From Flavobacteriaceae bacterium (lineage in GTDB: Bacteria; Bacteroidota; Bacteroidia; Flavobacteriales; Flavobacteriaceae), in NCBI GenBank assembly GCA_002746415.1, contig NVXD01000008.1, positions 1 to 52,641 of the forward strand: 52,641 nt of DNA. Reading direction: 5' to 3'. The notes beneath the pieces were generated by a model. The model had not been told where the DNA came from. It did not search any database and worked only from the letters and a program-made list of their open reading frames with translations. Positions 42,080 through 52,037 of the stretch are shown here, piece by piece. Within the stretch, counting starts at the first letter, position 1; each line of letters begins with the position of its first letter. A program made the position numbers and the translations under genes.

Positions 42080-43624
42080 ATGAAATTTAAAACCATCACT
42101 TCCGCTTTAATGCTTTTATTAGCCTTCCATATTGGGCAGGCACAGCAGACAAATGTCGTCATTAGTATCAACGCAGAACAAGCAAAGGATACCATTAGCA
42201 AACACATTTATGGACATTTTGCAGAACATTTAGGGCGTTGTATTTATGAAGGCATCTATGTAGGTGAAGAAAACACCACCATTCCCAATACAGAAGGAGT
42301 GCGTAATGATATAATTGAAGCCCTAAAAGAATTAAACATTCCTAATCTTCGTTGGCCTGGAGGTTGTTTTGCAGATACGTATCATTGGAAAGATGGGGTA
42401 GGGCCAAAAGAAGATAGACCAACTATAGTTAATAGATGGTGGGGTGGAGTCACTGAGGATAACAGCTTTGGGACCCATAATTTTTTAAACTTATGCGAAA
42501 CTTTGGAAACCGAACCTTATTTATCGGCTAATGTAGGTAGCGGAACAGTACAGGAGCTGATTGATTGGGTGCAATATACAAACCATGACAAAGTAAGTCC
42601 AATGGCCGATTGGAGACGTGAAAATGGACGTGAAGAACCTTGGAACGTAAAATATTGGGGTGTAGGGAATGAGGCTTGGGGTTGTGGAGGAAACATGACA
42701 GCCGAGTATTATGCTGATCTGTATAGAAAGTACGCAACATTCATGGCAGGTTGGTCTGGTGACAATAAAGTGTTTAGAATTGCATCTGGAGCATCTGGAG
42801 GAGATTATCATTGGACAGAAACCTTGATGAAAAATGTACCACATAAACTTATGGAAGCGGTAGCATTACACCACTACTCGGTTTTCGATTGGAGTGACAA
42901 AGGGCCTTCAGCAACTTTTGACGAGGAAATCTATTACAAGACCATCAAAGAAGCTTTAAAAATGGAAGAGTTTGTAACCAAGCATTCTGAAATCATGGAC
43001 AAATATGATCCAGATAATAAAGTAGCCTTATTTGTTGATGAATGGGGCGGTTGGTATGATACTGAACCTGAAATTGCCAATGGAGTGCTTTATCAGCAAA
43101 GTACTATAAGGGATGTTGTGTTAGCAGGATTAACATTGAACACCTTTAATAATCATGCCAGACGAGTAAAAATGGCAAATTTGGCCCAAGTCGTGAATGT
43201 ACTGCAGGCAGTGATTCTAACGGATAAAGAAAAAATGATATTGACCCCTACCTATCATGTAATGAATATGTATAAGGTGCACCAAGATGCTTTGTTATTG
43301 CCAACAGAAATAACAAATAACTCACTGTACAATGAACTACCTGCCATTTCAGTATCAGCCTCTAAGGACGCAAATGGAGTCAATCATATTTCTTTAGTAA
43401 ACATAGATCCTAAGAAAGAAATATCAATAGAAATAAGTGTGGCAGATTTGGGAATTAAAAATGTTTCAGGAGCTGTTTTAACTTCAAATAAATTACAAGA
43501 TCACAACACTTTTGAAAACCCTGATAAAGTGAAACCAGCAGATTTTAAAGGTTTTAAACTTAAAAAAGGAATGCTTACGGTAAAGTTACCTCCTTATTCC
43601 TTAGTGGTTTTGGAAGGGAAGTGA
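42080..43624 (+). CDS. Secreted GH51 alpha-L-arabinofuranosidase
   Basis: The 514-residue protein has a signal peptide (about 1-21, cleavage near AQA-QQ) and a GH51 (PF06964) domain. The acid/base is Glu198 in GVGNEAWGCGG and the nucleophile is Glu321 in LFVDEWGGWYD; RWPGGCFADTYHW (about 91-103) is another family landmark. It releases terminal L-arabinofuranose from arabinan, arabinogalactan or arabinoxylan fragments. Many characterised GH51 enzymes are cytoplasmic, so the signal peptide places this one in the periplasm or beyond. It is the first gene of the arabinose operon, directly behind the candidate AraR site. No fibronectin or carbohydrate-binding module is appended. Confidence 0.93.
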   Translation: MKFKTITSALMLLLAFHIGQAQQTNVVISINAEQAKDTISKHIYGHFAEHLGRCIYEGIYVGEENTTIPNTEGVRNDIIEALKELNIPNLRWPGGCFADTYHWKDGVGPKEDRPTIVNRWWGGVTEDNSFGTHNFLNLCETLETEPYLSANVGSGTVQELIDWVQYTNHDKVSPMADWRRENGREEPWNVKYWGVGNEAWGCGGNMTAEYYADLYRKYATFMAGWSGDNKVFRIASGASGGDYHWTETLMKNVPHKLMEAVALHHYSVFDWSDKGPSATFDEEIYYKTIKEALKMEEFVTKHSEIMDKYDPDNKVALFVDEWGGWYDTEPEIANGVLYQQSTIRDVVLAGLTLNTFNNHARRVKMANLAQVVNVLQAVILTDKEKMILTPTYHVMNMYKVHQDALLLPTEITNNSLYNELPAISVSASKDANGVNHISLVNIDPKKEISIEISVADLGIKNVSGAVLTSNKLQDHNTFENPDKVKPADFKGFKLKKGMLTVKLPPYSLVVLEGK

Positions 43625-43873
43625 TTTTTTTACAAGGAACATAATAAAAAATATGGTGTATTGAAAGATGCATCTTTTGGATAGATAGCCGGTTCTATGG
43701 AAATTGAAAGCAATTTATGATATGAAAATGCAATTAAGAATAACCAACATCATGACCAAAACGCTTTTAGTATTTGTATTTGCTGATAAACCCAATAAGG
43801 TTAAAAGGTATAGGGTTTTTAAATAGAACCGGTATACATTCAAAATATAAGTTAACAACAATACCCTAAATAA
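43625..43873 (+). other. Intergenic region with inverted repeat
   Basis: The 249-base gap between the GH51 and araBD genes contains CCGGTTCTAT (43689-43698) and its perfect reverse complement ATAGAACCGG (43823-43832), enclosing 124 bases. Inside is a 32-codon ATG frame (43728-43826) with a signal-like start (MTKTLLVFVFA) that may be the relic of a gene. No terminator was recognised, so transcription may continue into araBD. Confidence 0.35.
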
Positions 43874-46252
43874 ATGAAAAAGTATGTCTTAGGACTCGAT
43901 TATGGAACAGACTCTGTTAGAGCTGTTTTAATTGATACGAAAGATGGTAAAGAATTGGCCTCAAATGTGCATTATTATAGGCGTTGGAAAGAGGGTTTAT
44001 ATTGCAATGCCCTAAAAAACCAATTTAGACAGCATCCACTAGATCATATTGAAGGATTAGAAGCCACCATAAAAGCAGTTGTAACACAAAGCAAGGTGGA
44101 ACCGGCACAGGTAAAAGGTATTTGTATAGATACAACGGGTTCTTCACCAATCCCGGTTACAGAAGGCGGTATTTCTTTGGCGGAAACTAAAGGTTTTGAA
44201 GAAAACCCTAATGCAATGATGGTCCTTTGGAAAGATCATACTGCTATTAAAGAAGCTGATGAAATCAATGCACAGGCTAGAAGTTGGGGCGGAATAGATT
44301 TCACTACATACGAAGGGGGAATTTATTCTTCTGAGTGGTTTTGGGCTAAAATATTACATATATCCAGAGCAGATGAAAAGGTGAAGCAAGCTGCGCATTC
44401 TTGGATGGAGCATTGTGATTATATGACATTTATCTTAACTGGAGGTGATTTAAAATCTTTTAAACGAAGTCGTTGTGCCGCAGGTCATAAAGCTATGTGG
44501 CACAAAAGTTGGAATGGTTTGCCAGACAAGAAATTTCTATCACTGTTAGATCCTTATTTGGCCGATTTAAAAGACAACTTATATGTTGATACCCATACAT
44601 CAAATGAAATTGCTGGAAAACTATCCAGTGCATGGGCAAATAAGTTAGGCCTTACTACAGATACGGTAGTTGCCGTTGGTACTTTTGATGCCCATGCAGG
44701 TGCAATTGGTGCGGAAGCAAAGGAAAATACATTGGTACGAATCATGGGAACTTCTACCTGCGATATCATTATAGCTTCAAATAGTGCAATTGAGGATAAA
44801 GCTGTAAAAGGAATCTGTGGTCAAGTAGATGGTTCTGTAATTCCTAATAAAATAGGCTTGGAAGCAGGACAATCTGCCTTTGGGGATGTTTTGGCATGGT
44901 TTAGAGATGTTTTGGTAGAACCCACTATGAATTTGATTGAAAAATCATCAACCATTGATGCAAACCAAAAACAACTATTAATTGAAGAACTTCAAGACAA
45001 TCTTATTGCTGAACTTACCTCAAAAGCGGAACAACTTCCCTTGGATGAAAGTATTCCTGTGGCTTTAGATTGGATTAATGGTAGGCGAACCCCTGATGCA
45101 AATCAAGCATTAAAATCGGCCATCATGAACCTGAATTTAGGGACTAAAGCACCACATATATTTAAGGCCCTAGTGGAGTCCATATGTTTTGGCTCCAAAA
45201 AAATTGTAGATCGTTTTGAAAGTGAAGGGGTAAAAATTGATGAAATTGTAGGTATAGGAGGAGTGGCTAAAAAATCACCCTTTGTAATGCAAACCTTGGC
45301 AAATGTTTTGAATAGGCCTATAAAAATTGCAGTGTCGGAACAAGCACCTGCCTTGGGAGCAGCCATGTACGCAGCAGTTGCTGTTGGAATTCATCAAACA
45401 GTTGAAGGTGCCATTAATGCGATGGGAAATGGTTTTGAAACCACCTTTCATCCCCAAACGGAAAAAGTAGCAGTATATCAACAACTATATATGGAATATG
45501 AGGCCTTGGGAAGTTTTGTTGAACAAAGAACAGGTATAGAAACAAGCACTATTGCATCAAAATATAAGGCTTTAAAAGAAGCATGTTATGAGGCTAATAT
45601 GCAGCTGAACGACCTTGGTTTAGTAGTGTATACTTTTGGGAACGTGAGTGCTGTGGATAGAAAAAACAAAGTGTTCGCCATAAAACCAAGTGGTGTTCCA
45701 TATGAAACGCTGCAACCAGAAGATATTGTGATCGTAGATTTTGATAATAATATCGTTGAAGGGGTAATGAAGCCATCATCAGACACTAAAACTCATGCCT
45801 TTCTGTACAAGAATTGGAAAGATATAGGAGGTATTGCTCATACGCATGCAACTTATTCGGTTGCTTGGGCACAAGCACAAAAAGATATCCCTGTTTTTGG
45901 AACCACTCATGCGGATCATTTAACCAATGATATTCCGTGTGCCGCCCCAATGAAGGATGAATTGATTCAGGGGAATTATGAGCATAATACAGGCATCCAA
46001 ATTTTAGATTGTTTTAAGGAAAAAGAACTGTCTTATGCTGAAGTTCAAATGATATTGATTGGTAATCACGGACCATTCACATGGGGGAAAGATGCTGCAA
46101 AAGCAGTATACAACAGTAAAGTGTTAGAAGAAGTTGCGAAAATGGCCTATAAGACCTTGCAAATAAGCCCTACAGCACCAAGGCTTAAAGATGCATTGAT
46201 AAAAAAGCATTACAATCGTAAGCATGGAAAAGATTCCTATTACGGTCAGTAG
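43874..46252 (+). CDS. araBD: Bifunctional ribulokinase / L-ribulose-5-phosphate 4-epimerase (AraB-AraD fusion)
   Basis: The 792-residue protein joins two enzymes. Residues 1 to about 560 form an FGGY kinase (GLDYGTDSVRAVLID; GTFDAHAGAIGA; GIGGVAKKSPFVMQTLANVL), a ribulokinase (AraB) of normal length. Residues about 563-792 are an AraD class II aldolase-like epimerase: GNVSAVDR, IKPSGVPYETL, SSDTKTH (Asp637), HTHAT (His656, His658), GNHGPFTWG (His732) and the end KHGKDSYYGQ. The last four metal ligands correspond to those of E. coli AraD. The two steps L-ribulose to L-ribulose-5-P to D-xylulose-5-P are thus on one chain. AraA follows after 48 bases. Fused AraB-AraD is not the usual arrangement. 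Confidence 0.95.
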   Translation: MKKYVLGLDYGTDSVRAVLIDTKDGKELASNVHYYRRWKEGLYCNALKNQFRQHPLDHIEGLEATIKAVVTQSKVEPAQVKGICIDTTGSSPIPVTEGGISLAETKGFEENPNAMMVLWKDHTAIKEADEINAQARSWGGIDFTTYEGGIYSSEWFWAKILHISRADEKVKQAAHSWMEHCDYMTFILTGGDLKSFKRSRCAAGHKAMWHKSWNGLPDKKFLSLLDPYLADLKDNLYVDTHTSNEIAGKLSSAWANKLGLTTDTVVAVGTFDAHAGAIGAEAKENTLVRIMGTSTCDIIIASNSAIEDKAVKGICGQVDGSVIPNKIGLEAGQSAFGDVLAWFRDVLVEPTMNLIEKSSTIDANQKQLLIEELQDNLIAELTSKAEQLPLDESIPVALDWINGRRTPDANQALKSAIMNLNLGTKAPHIFKALVESICFGSKKIVDRFESEGVKIDEIVGIGGVAKKSPFVMQTLANVLNRPIKIAVSEQAPALGAAMYAAVAVGIHQTVEGAINAMGNGFETTFHPQTEKVAVYQQLYMEYEALGSFVEQRTGIETSTIASKYKALKEACYEANMQLNDLGLVVYTFGNVSAVDRKNKVFAIKPSGVPYETLQPEDIVIVDFDNNIVEGVMKPSSDTKTHAFLYKNWKDIGGIAHTHATYSVAWAQAQKDIPVFGTTHADHLTNDIPCAAPMKDELIQGNYEHNTGIQILDCFKEKELSYAEVQMILIGNHGPFTWGKDAAKAVYNSKVLEEVAKMAYKTLQISPTAPRLKDALIKKHYNRKHGKDSYYGQ

Positions 46253-46300
46253 TGGAAATGATATAAATAAGGTATCAGAAAAATTAAATAAAGAAAATTA

Positions 46301-47812
46301 ATGATAATAGATAGTTCAATTTACGAGATTTGGTTTGTAACGGGTAGTCAACACCTTTATGGTGAAGAAACGTTAAGGCAAGTTGCTAGCAATTCAGAAG
46401 AAATTACAAAAGGACTAAACGCCTCCAAACATATTCCAATAAAAATTGTTTTTAAGCCTATTGTAAAAACACCAGATGAAATTACAAATCTGTGTATCGC
46501 TGCAAACAGCAATGAAAATTGCATTGGAATAATTACGTGGATGCATACCTTTTCCCCGGCTAAAATGTGGATTAAGGGCCTAAGCCTTCTTCAAAAACCA
46601 ATGTGTCAATTACACACGCAATTCAATGCAGAAATCCCGTGGAAAACAATAGATATGGATTTCATGAACCTAAATCAGTCTGCACATGGGGACAGGGAAT
46701 TTGGGTATATGGTCACTAGAATGCGTAAAAAAAGAAAAATTGTAGTCGGTCATTGGCAAGACAATAAGGTGCAGAAAAAACTAGGAATATGGGCACGAGT
46801 GGTACTAGGCTGGAATGACCTTCAAAACCTTAAAATTGCCCGTATTGGGGATAATATGAGGGAAGTTGCAGTTACTGATGGGGATAAGGTAGAAGCCCAA
46901 ATACGTTTTGGCTTTTCAGTCAATGGTTATAGTATTGCAGATGTGGTAAAACTTGTAAATGCGGTCACTGAAAGAGAAATTGATGAATTAGTGGAAGTAT
47001 ATGCGTCCGACTATGATTTAACCCCTTCATTACAGGAAAATGGTAAGCAAAGAGCTTCGTTAAGGGATGCCGCCAGAATAGAATTGGGATTACGGGCATT
47101 CTTGGACAAAGGCGGATTTAAAGCTTTTACAGATACGTTTGAAAACTTGGAAGGATTAAAGCAGCTGCCAGGATTGGCGGTGCAACGTCTTATGGCCGAT
47201 GGTTATGGCTTTGGTGGGGAAGGGGATTGGAAAACGGCAGCTATGGTGAGGGCTTTAAAAGTGATGAATTTTGATTCGAATAAGGGCACTTCATTTATGG
47301 AGGATTATACCTATCATTTCACGCCGGAAAAATCCTATGTTTTGGGCTCTCATATGTTAGAAATTTGCCCGTCTATAGCAGATGGAAAACCATCCTGTGA
47401 AGTACATCCGTTGGGAATTGGAGGAAAAGACGATCCAGTTCGTTTGGTTTTTAACTCACCAGCGGGTAATGCCATCAATGTCTCTTTAGTGGATATGGGA
47501 AATAGATTTCGATTGATAGTAAATGAGGTAGAAGCAATAAGCCCAAAAGAAAAATTGCCTAAATTACCAGTTGCAAGAGTTTTGTGGGATGCCAAGCCAG
47601 ATTTGGAAACAGCGGCCACTGCATGGATTTTAGCGGGTGGCGCACATCACTCGGTTTATAGTCAGGCAATTACAACTGCGCATATGGAAGATTTTGCAGA
47701 TGTAGCTGGTATAGAATTATTGGTAATCGATAAAGATACCTCCATCAGAGATTTTAAGGACAAACTAAATGCAAATGAAGTGTACTATCATTTGTTTCAA
47801 AATAACCTATAA
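46301..47812 (+). CDS. araA: L-arabinose isomerase
   Basis: The 503-residue protein matches AraA over full length: [19 protein letters not shown] at the N-terminus, [12 protein letters not shown], and active-site segments with the metal-binding glutamates and histidines ([37 protein letters not shown]). It converts L-arabinose to L-ribulose in the cytoplasm, feeding the AraB-AraD fusion encoded just upstream. Length and motifs are normal for the family (E. coli 500 residues). The lipoprotein epimerase gene follows after 15 bases. Confidence 0.97.
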   Translation: MIIDSSIYEIWFVTGSQHLYGEETLRQVASNSEEITKGLNASKHIPIKIVFKPIVKTPDEITNLCIAANSNENCIGIITWMHTFSPAKMWIKGLSLLQKPMCQLHTQFNAEIPWKTIDMDFMNLNQSAHGDREFGYMVTRMRKKRKIVVGHWQDNKVQKKLGIWARVVLGWNDLQNLKIARIGDNMREVAVTDGDKVEAQIRFGFSVNGYSIADVVKLVNAVTEREIDELVEVYASDYDLTPSLQENGKQRASLRDAARIELGLRAFLDKGGFKAFTDTFENLEGLKQLPGLAVQRLMADGYGFGGEGDWKTAAMVRALKVMNFDSNKGTSFMEDYTYHFTPEKSYVLGSHMLEICPSIADGKPSCEVHPLGIGGKDDPVRLVFNSPAGNAINVSLVDMGNRFRLIVNEVEAISPKEKLPKLPVARVLWDAKPDLETAATAWILAGGAHHSVYSQAITTAHMEDFADVAGIELLVIDKDTSIRDFKDKLNANEVYYHLFQNNL

Positions 47813-47827
47813 ACTAAAACAAATAAA

Positions 47828-49003
47828 ATGAACCAATTGAAGTCTATTACCAACGGCTTTCTTATTTTTAGCCTCATTTTTACAGCAGTTTCTTGTAAGA
47901 ATCAGAAGAAAGATACTAACGAAATTATTGAAAGTAAGGAAATGTCAACAATAGAGAAGAAAGAATTTGGTACCACCAATAATGATGAAAAAGTAAGCCT
48001 ATATACCCTTACCAATGACAATGGAATGAAGGTGGAAATTATGACGCTTGGCGGTATCATTACTTCCTTAACCGCTCCTGATAAAAACGGAACCTATGCC
48101 GATGTTGTCCTTGGTTTTGATGTGCTGGAGCCATATTTAGAAGCACATCCCTATTTTGGAGCATTAATTGGACGTTATGGAAATAGAATTGCAAACGGAA
48201 AATTTGCCTTAGACGGAGTTGAATATAAACTAACTTCTGATGGAAGCACTCAGTTACATGGCGGACGTGTAGGTTTTGATAAAGCTGTGTGGACCGTATT
48301 AAACGCTGCCGTTATTGATGGTGTTGCTACACTAAAATTGAAATATATAAGTAAGGATGGAGAAGAAGGATATCCAGGAAAATTAGAAAGTATTGTAACC
48401 TACACCTTAGATGATGAAGATACGGTACAAGTGCAGTATGAAGCCACAACAGATAAAAAGACTGTGGTGAATTTAACCCAACACTCCTATTTTAACTTGT
48501 CAGGAGATTTTTCGAAGGATATTTTGGATCATGAGGTAATGATCAATGCTGATACATATACACCAGTAGATACTGGATTGATACCAACAGGGGAAATAGC
48601 AATGGTTGAAGGCACACCTTTTGATTTTAGAACTCCCAAAGCTGTTGGAAAGGAAATAAACGCAGATAATGAACAAATTAAAAATGGTGGGGGCTATGAC
48701 CATAATTGGGTATTGACAAACCAAAACGATGGAATTAGATTGGTTGCTTCTGCATATCACCCAACTTCGGGCAGGTTGTTGGAAGTTTTTTCTAGCGAGC
48801 CAGGTATTCAATTTTACACAGGAAACTTTTTAGATGCTACGCTTCCAGGTAAAAATGGAGGTACTTATGATAAAAGAAGTGGACTTTGTATGGAAACACA
48901 GCATTATCCAGATTCACCCAACAAACCAAATTTCCCATCTACGGAATTGAGACCAGGTGAAAAATATACAACCACAACATCCTTTAAATTTTCAATCAAA
49001 TAA
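47828..49003 (+). CDS. Aldose 1-epimerase lipoprotein (GalM family)
   Basis: The 391-residue protein starts with a lipoprotein signal; lipobox AVSC places the lipidated cysteine at residue 23. The GalM domain follows (about 60-391): LTNDNGMKVEIMTLGGIITSL, the conserved GRYGNRIANGKF segment, the catalytic histidine in NLTQHSYFNLSG, and the late FYTGNFLD and GLCMETQHYPDSPN with the catalytic glutamate. It interconverts sugar anomers. The lipid anchor places it in the periplasm or outer membrane, where it could adjust the anomer of L-arabinose before uptake by the symporter encoded seven bases downstream. GalM homologues in arabinose operons of Bacteroidota are common. Confidence 0.93.
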   Translation: MNQLKSITNGFLIFSLIFTAVSCKNQKKDTNEIIESKEMSTIEKKEFGTTNNDEKVSLYTLTNDNGMKVEIMTLGGIITSLTAPDKNGTYADVVLGFDVLEPYLEAHPYFGALIGRYGNRIANGKFALDGVEYKLTSDGSTQLHGGRVGFDKAVWTVLNAAVIDGVATLKLKYISKDGEEGYPGKLESIVTYTLDDEDTVQVQYEATTDKKTVVNLTQHSYFNLSGDFSKDILDHEVMINADTYTPVDTGLIPTGEIAMVEGTPFDFRTPKAVGKEINADNEQIKNGGGYDHNWVLTNQNDGIRLVASAYHPTSGRLLEVFSSEPGIQFYTGNFLDATLPGKNGGTYDKRSGLCMETQHYPDSPNKPNFPSTELRPGEKYTTTTSFKFSIK

Positions 49004-49010
49004 TTAAATT

Positions 49011-50663
49011 ATGAAATCAGTTTTAGAAACCGCCGATTGGTGGGTACTAGCAGTTTACTTTATTGTGCTTATAGGTATTGCAGTTTGGGTTGTTCTCCAA
49101 AAAAATAAAAACACCGAAGATTATTTTCTCGCGGGAAGGAATGTAGGTTGGTTCGTAATTGGGGCATCCATTTTTGCTTCCAACATTGGATCTGAACACG
49201 TAGTGGGACTTGCAGGAACAGGGTTTGCATCAGGAACTCCTATGGCGCATTATGAACTGCATGCATGGATTGTACTTCTTTTGGGTTGGCTCTTTTTACC
49301 TTTTTATATGCGAAGCGGTGCGTTTACAATGCCAGAGTTTTTAGAAAAACGATTTGATAGTCGCTCACGCTGGTTTTTATCGCTTTTCTCTTTAGTAGCG
49401 TATGTATTGACCAAAGTATCGGTGACTATATATGCAGGTGGTATTGTGGTGTCAGAATTATTAGGAATACCTTTTTGGTACGGTGCAATAGGTATTGTAA
49501 TTTTTACTGGAGCATACACCGTTATTGGAGGTATGAAAGCAGTAATTTATACAGAAACCCTACAAACAATTATTCTTATTTTTGGATCTATAACTATAAC
49601 CTATTTAGGATTACAAGAAGTTGGTGGATGGACACAACTACAAGAAACTGTGAGGGCAGTAAGTCCTGACCATTTTAATATGTGGCGGCCTATGAATGAC
49701 CCTGATTTCCCTTGGACAGGCTTATTGTTTGGAGGTACTATTGTTGGTGTTTGGTATTGGTGTACAGACCAATATATTGTGCAGCGAACACTTGCTGCAA
49801 ATAATATAAAAATTGGTCGTAGAGGGGCTATTTTTGGGGCTTACCTTAAATTATTACCAATACTTATCTTTTTAATCCCAGGAATTATAGCTTTTGCTTT
49901 AAGCATTCAAAACCCTGAAGTTTTTGGTATAGAAAAGGCAGATAGAGCATTTCCAATGTTGGTAAAAACTTTATTACCCGTTGGGTTAAAAGGCTTGGTA
50001 GCGGGCGGCTTAATGGCGGCCTTAATGAGCTCCTTAGCATCAGTGTTTAACTCTTGTTCAACAATTTTTACCATAGATATTTATAAAAAATTAAGACCTG
50101 AAAAAAGTGAGAAAGAACTGTTGACAGTTGGAAAAATTGCTACAGGAATCATTGTTGTTTTAGGGATACTTTGGATTCCGATTATGGAAAAAATTGGAGG
50201 AGGGGTAATGTATCAATATTTACAAAATGTACAGTCATATATTGCACCACCAGTAACTACGGTTTTCTTAATGGGTATCATTTGGAAACGTGTGAATGCA
50301 CAAGCATCAATTACTACCTTATTAGCAGGCTTAGGGTTGTTGGTTTTACGTTTAGGTTCCGAAATTTATTATCAACCACAAATTGCAGCAGGACAAGATG
50401 TAGGCAATATATTGTACGCTTTTGCTACAATTAACTTCTCTCATATGGCAATATTTATGTTTATTTTCTCCGTAGCTTTGTGTACAGCAATAACTTTAAC
50501 CACAAATCCACCAAATTATGCCACCATCAGTGGATTGTCTTTTGGAACACTTACCAAAGAAGACAGGCAAATGTCTAAAGGAACATACACAACATTGGAT
50601 GTTGTTTTCTCTGTTTTATTAGTTGTAATTGTGATTGGGGTTTTATTTTATTTTAGAGGCTGA
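49011..50663 (+). CDS. Sodium/solute symporter (SSS family), probable L-arabinose importer
   Basis: The 550-residue protein has about 14 membrane helices and the SSS (PF00474) signatures: NTEDYFLAGRNVGWFVIGAS, the SGLT-type GSEHVVGLAGTGFASG, YTVIGGMKAVIYTE and MSSLASVFNSCSTIFTIDIY. It is of the vertebrate-SGLT-like branch that carries sugars with sodium. As last gene of the arabinose operon, seven bases after the epimerase gene, it most likely imports L-arabinose; the substrate is inferred from context only. A strong terminator follows. Confidence 0.92.
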   Translation: MKSVLETADWWVLAVYFIVLIGIAVWVVLQKNKNTEDYFLAGRNVGWFVIGASIFASNIGSEHVVGLAGTGFASGTPMAHYELHAWIVLLLGWLFLPFYMRSGAFTMPEFLEKRFDSRSRWFLSLFSLVAYVLTKVSVTIYAGGIVVSELLGIPFWYGAIGIVIFTGAYTVIGGMKAVIYTETLQTIILIFGSITITYLGLQEVGGWTQLQETVRAVSPDHFNMWRPMNDPDFPWTGLLFGGTIVGVWYWCTDQYIVQRTLAANNIKIGRRGAIFGAYLKLLPILIFLIPGIIAFALSIQNPEVFGIEKADRAFPMLVKTLLPVGLKGLVAGGLMAALMSSLASVFNSCSTIFTIDIYKKLRPEKSEKELLTVGKIATGIIVVLGILWIPIMEKIGGGVMYQYLQNVQSYIAPPVTTVFLMGIIWKRVNAQASITTLLAGLGLLVLRLGSEIYYQPQIAAGQDVGNILYAFATINFSHMAIFMFIFSVALCTAITLTTNPPNYATISGLSFGTLTKEDRQMSKGTYTTLDVVFSVLLVVIVIGVLFYFRG

Positions 50664-50687
50664 TAAAATCCAATAAAATAAGCACAT

Positions 50688-50723
50688 AAAAAAACTCCCA
50701 GGAATTTTCTTGGGAGTTTTTTA
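50688..50723 (+). terminator. Intrinsic terminator of the arabinose operon
   Basis: AAAACTCCCA (50691-50700) and TGGGAGTTTT (50711-50720) form a perfect stem with a 10-base loop and flanking A and T runs, 28 bases after the symporter stop codon. The A/T flanks would let it work for both strands. Confidence 0.88.
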
Positions 50724-50762
50724 TTTATTTCATTTCGGGTTAGCACATACGGCTTACGGTTT

Positions 50763-51476
50763 TCAGGCGTTTTTAACCACTTTTTTTCTAAAGCTCATTT
50801 TATTCGTTCCCATTATTAAAAGCCACAAACAAATTCCAATTTCGCCTACGGAAGCTGGTATCCCAACAATATCTGATAAAATGGTATCATGGAAATTGGA
50901 ATCTAAAAATCCTCCAAAAAATGTAATTAAATAACCAAAGCAACCAAGCATCACTAGTATTCCCAATACTTTTGGGAGGAAACCTGATTTATATATTAAA
51001 TACCCAAAAGGAAGCAACCAAAGGCCCCAAAATATTTGAGAGAGTTGAATGCCGTTATTATAGTATTCAAGCTGTAACATCACTTGTGTTTGTAACTCAG
51101 TAGCCCCCATCTGTTGTCCGTATTCAGGCTTTTCGATTAAGGAAAGTATAGAAAACTTATGCAAAATGTTTACAAATGAAAGGGGGATGCTTACCAAGGC
51201 AAAAATGACCATGAGTCTAGCATGTACTTCACTTACTTTATGTAAGAGTTTGTATAAAATTAAGGGTAACATTAAAAAAGCCAGAAAAGTGATTATACTG
51301 CTCACAATGCCAAGTCGGAACATTTGTTGAAAATTTGTGATGTTTTCAAGTGTTTTGGATGCGCTTTCCCAAACTATTAATTTTGAAGGGATGTACAAAA
51401 GGCTCAGAATGCCGCATATAACAAGAATTAGATAGGTTAGCCCTGCTAACCTTGCTGTTTTATTTTGTGCTGTCAT
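50763..51476 (-). CDS. DUF4386 family membrane protein
   Basis: The 237-residue protein has six predicted membrane helices, beginning RLAGLTYLILVICGILSLLYIP and continuing with a conserved long loop (KFSILSLIEKPEYGQQMG) and the pattern FWGLWLLPFGYLIYKSGFLPKVLGILVMLG. This is characteristic of DUF4386 (PF14329). Members are common in Bacteroidota and actinobacteria, with no known biochemical role. It is preceded on the same strand by another small membrane protein gene (10-base gap), so the two form an operon. Confidence 0.85.
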   Translation of the reverse strand: MTAQNKTARLAGLTYLILVICGILSLLYIPSKLIVWESASKTLENITNFQQMFRLGIVSSIITFLAFLMLPLILYKLLHKVSEVHARLMVIFALVSIPLSFVNILHKFSILSLIEKPEYGQQMGATELQTQVMLQLEYYNNGIQLSQIFWGLWLLPFGYLIYKSGFLPKVLGILVMLGCFGYLITFFGGFLDSNFHDTILSDIVGIPASVGEIGICLWLLIMGTNKMSFRKKVVKNA

Positions 51477-51486
51477 TTATAGAATT

Positions 51487-51897
51487 TTAAATTGTTAGTT
51501 TTTTTGGCCATTTCCATGCATGCCATACAATCATTGCGGTAATGAAACTCTCCAAAATAGCCAGAAACACATAAAATGTATACCAATTCGTCCAAGAAGT
51601 TACCGCAATCAACAACATCATTATAGTAAACAATAGTCCAACACTAATATTAAGCCACCTGCTAATTGCAGGTTTTAAAAGAATAGATAAGAAAATCATT
51701 ACCGACGGAATTGCCAGAACTATGGAGGCTATGAACAATTTAGTTGGACTATCTAAGATATTAGCTCCACTAATAAGTCCCTCTACTTTTTGAGGAGTAT
51801 ATAATTCAAAATAATCCCCGTAAATATAACAAAATAAGACAGAGGTCCATAATGCCGCAAGTTTGATTTTGATATTCACTTCTTGATTTTCCAACAT
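51487..51897 (-). CDS. Small DUF6326-like membrane protein
   Basis: The 136-residue protein has four predicted helices and begins with a short acidic/lysine-rich stretch, then LAALWTSVLFCYIYGDYFELYTPQKVE. This pattern, with the conserved YGDYFELY segment, fits DUF6326 proteins. Function unknown. It is first in an operon with the DUF4386 gene (10-base gap). Its promoter must lie in 51898-52037, an AT-rich stretch in which nothing else was recognised. Confidence 0.75.
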   Translation of the reverse strand: MLENQEVNIKIKLAALWTSVLFCYIYGDYFELYTPQKVEGLISGANILDSPTKLFIASIVLAIPSVMIFLSILLKPAISRWLNISVGLLFTIMMLLIAVTSWTNWYTFYVFLAILESFITAMIVWHAWKWPKKLTI

Positions 51898-52037
51898 TTT
51901 ACAATGGTTTTTAATTGGTTATCCGATTACGTATCTACTTATTAAGACGCAGAGAAATTAATAATGGTTGCCTATGGTTTGAGAAATTTATGTTGGTCTT
52001 TAAAAATCGGGGCCTTGTTGGTTAAATGACTTTCTCA

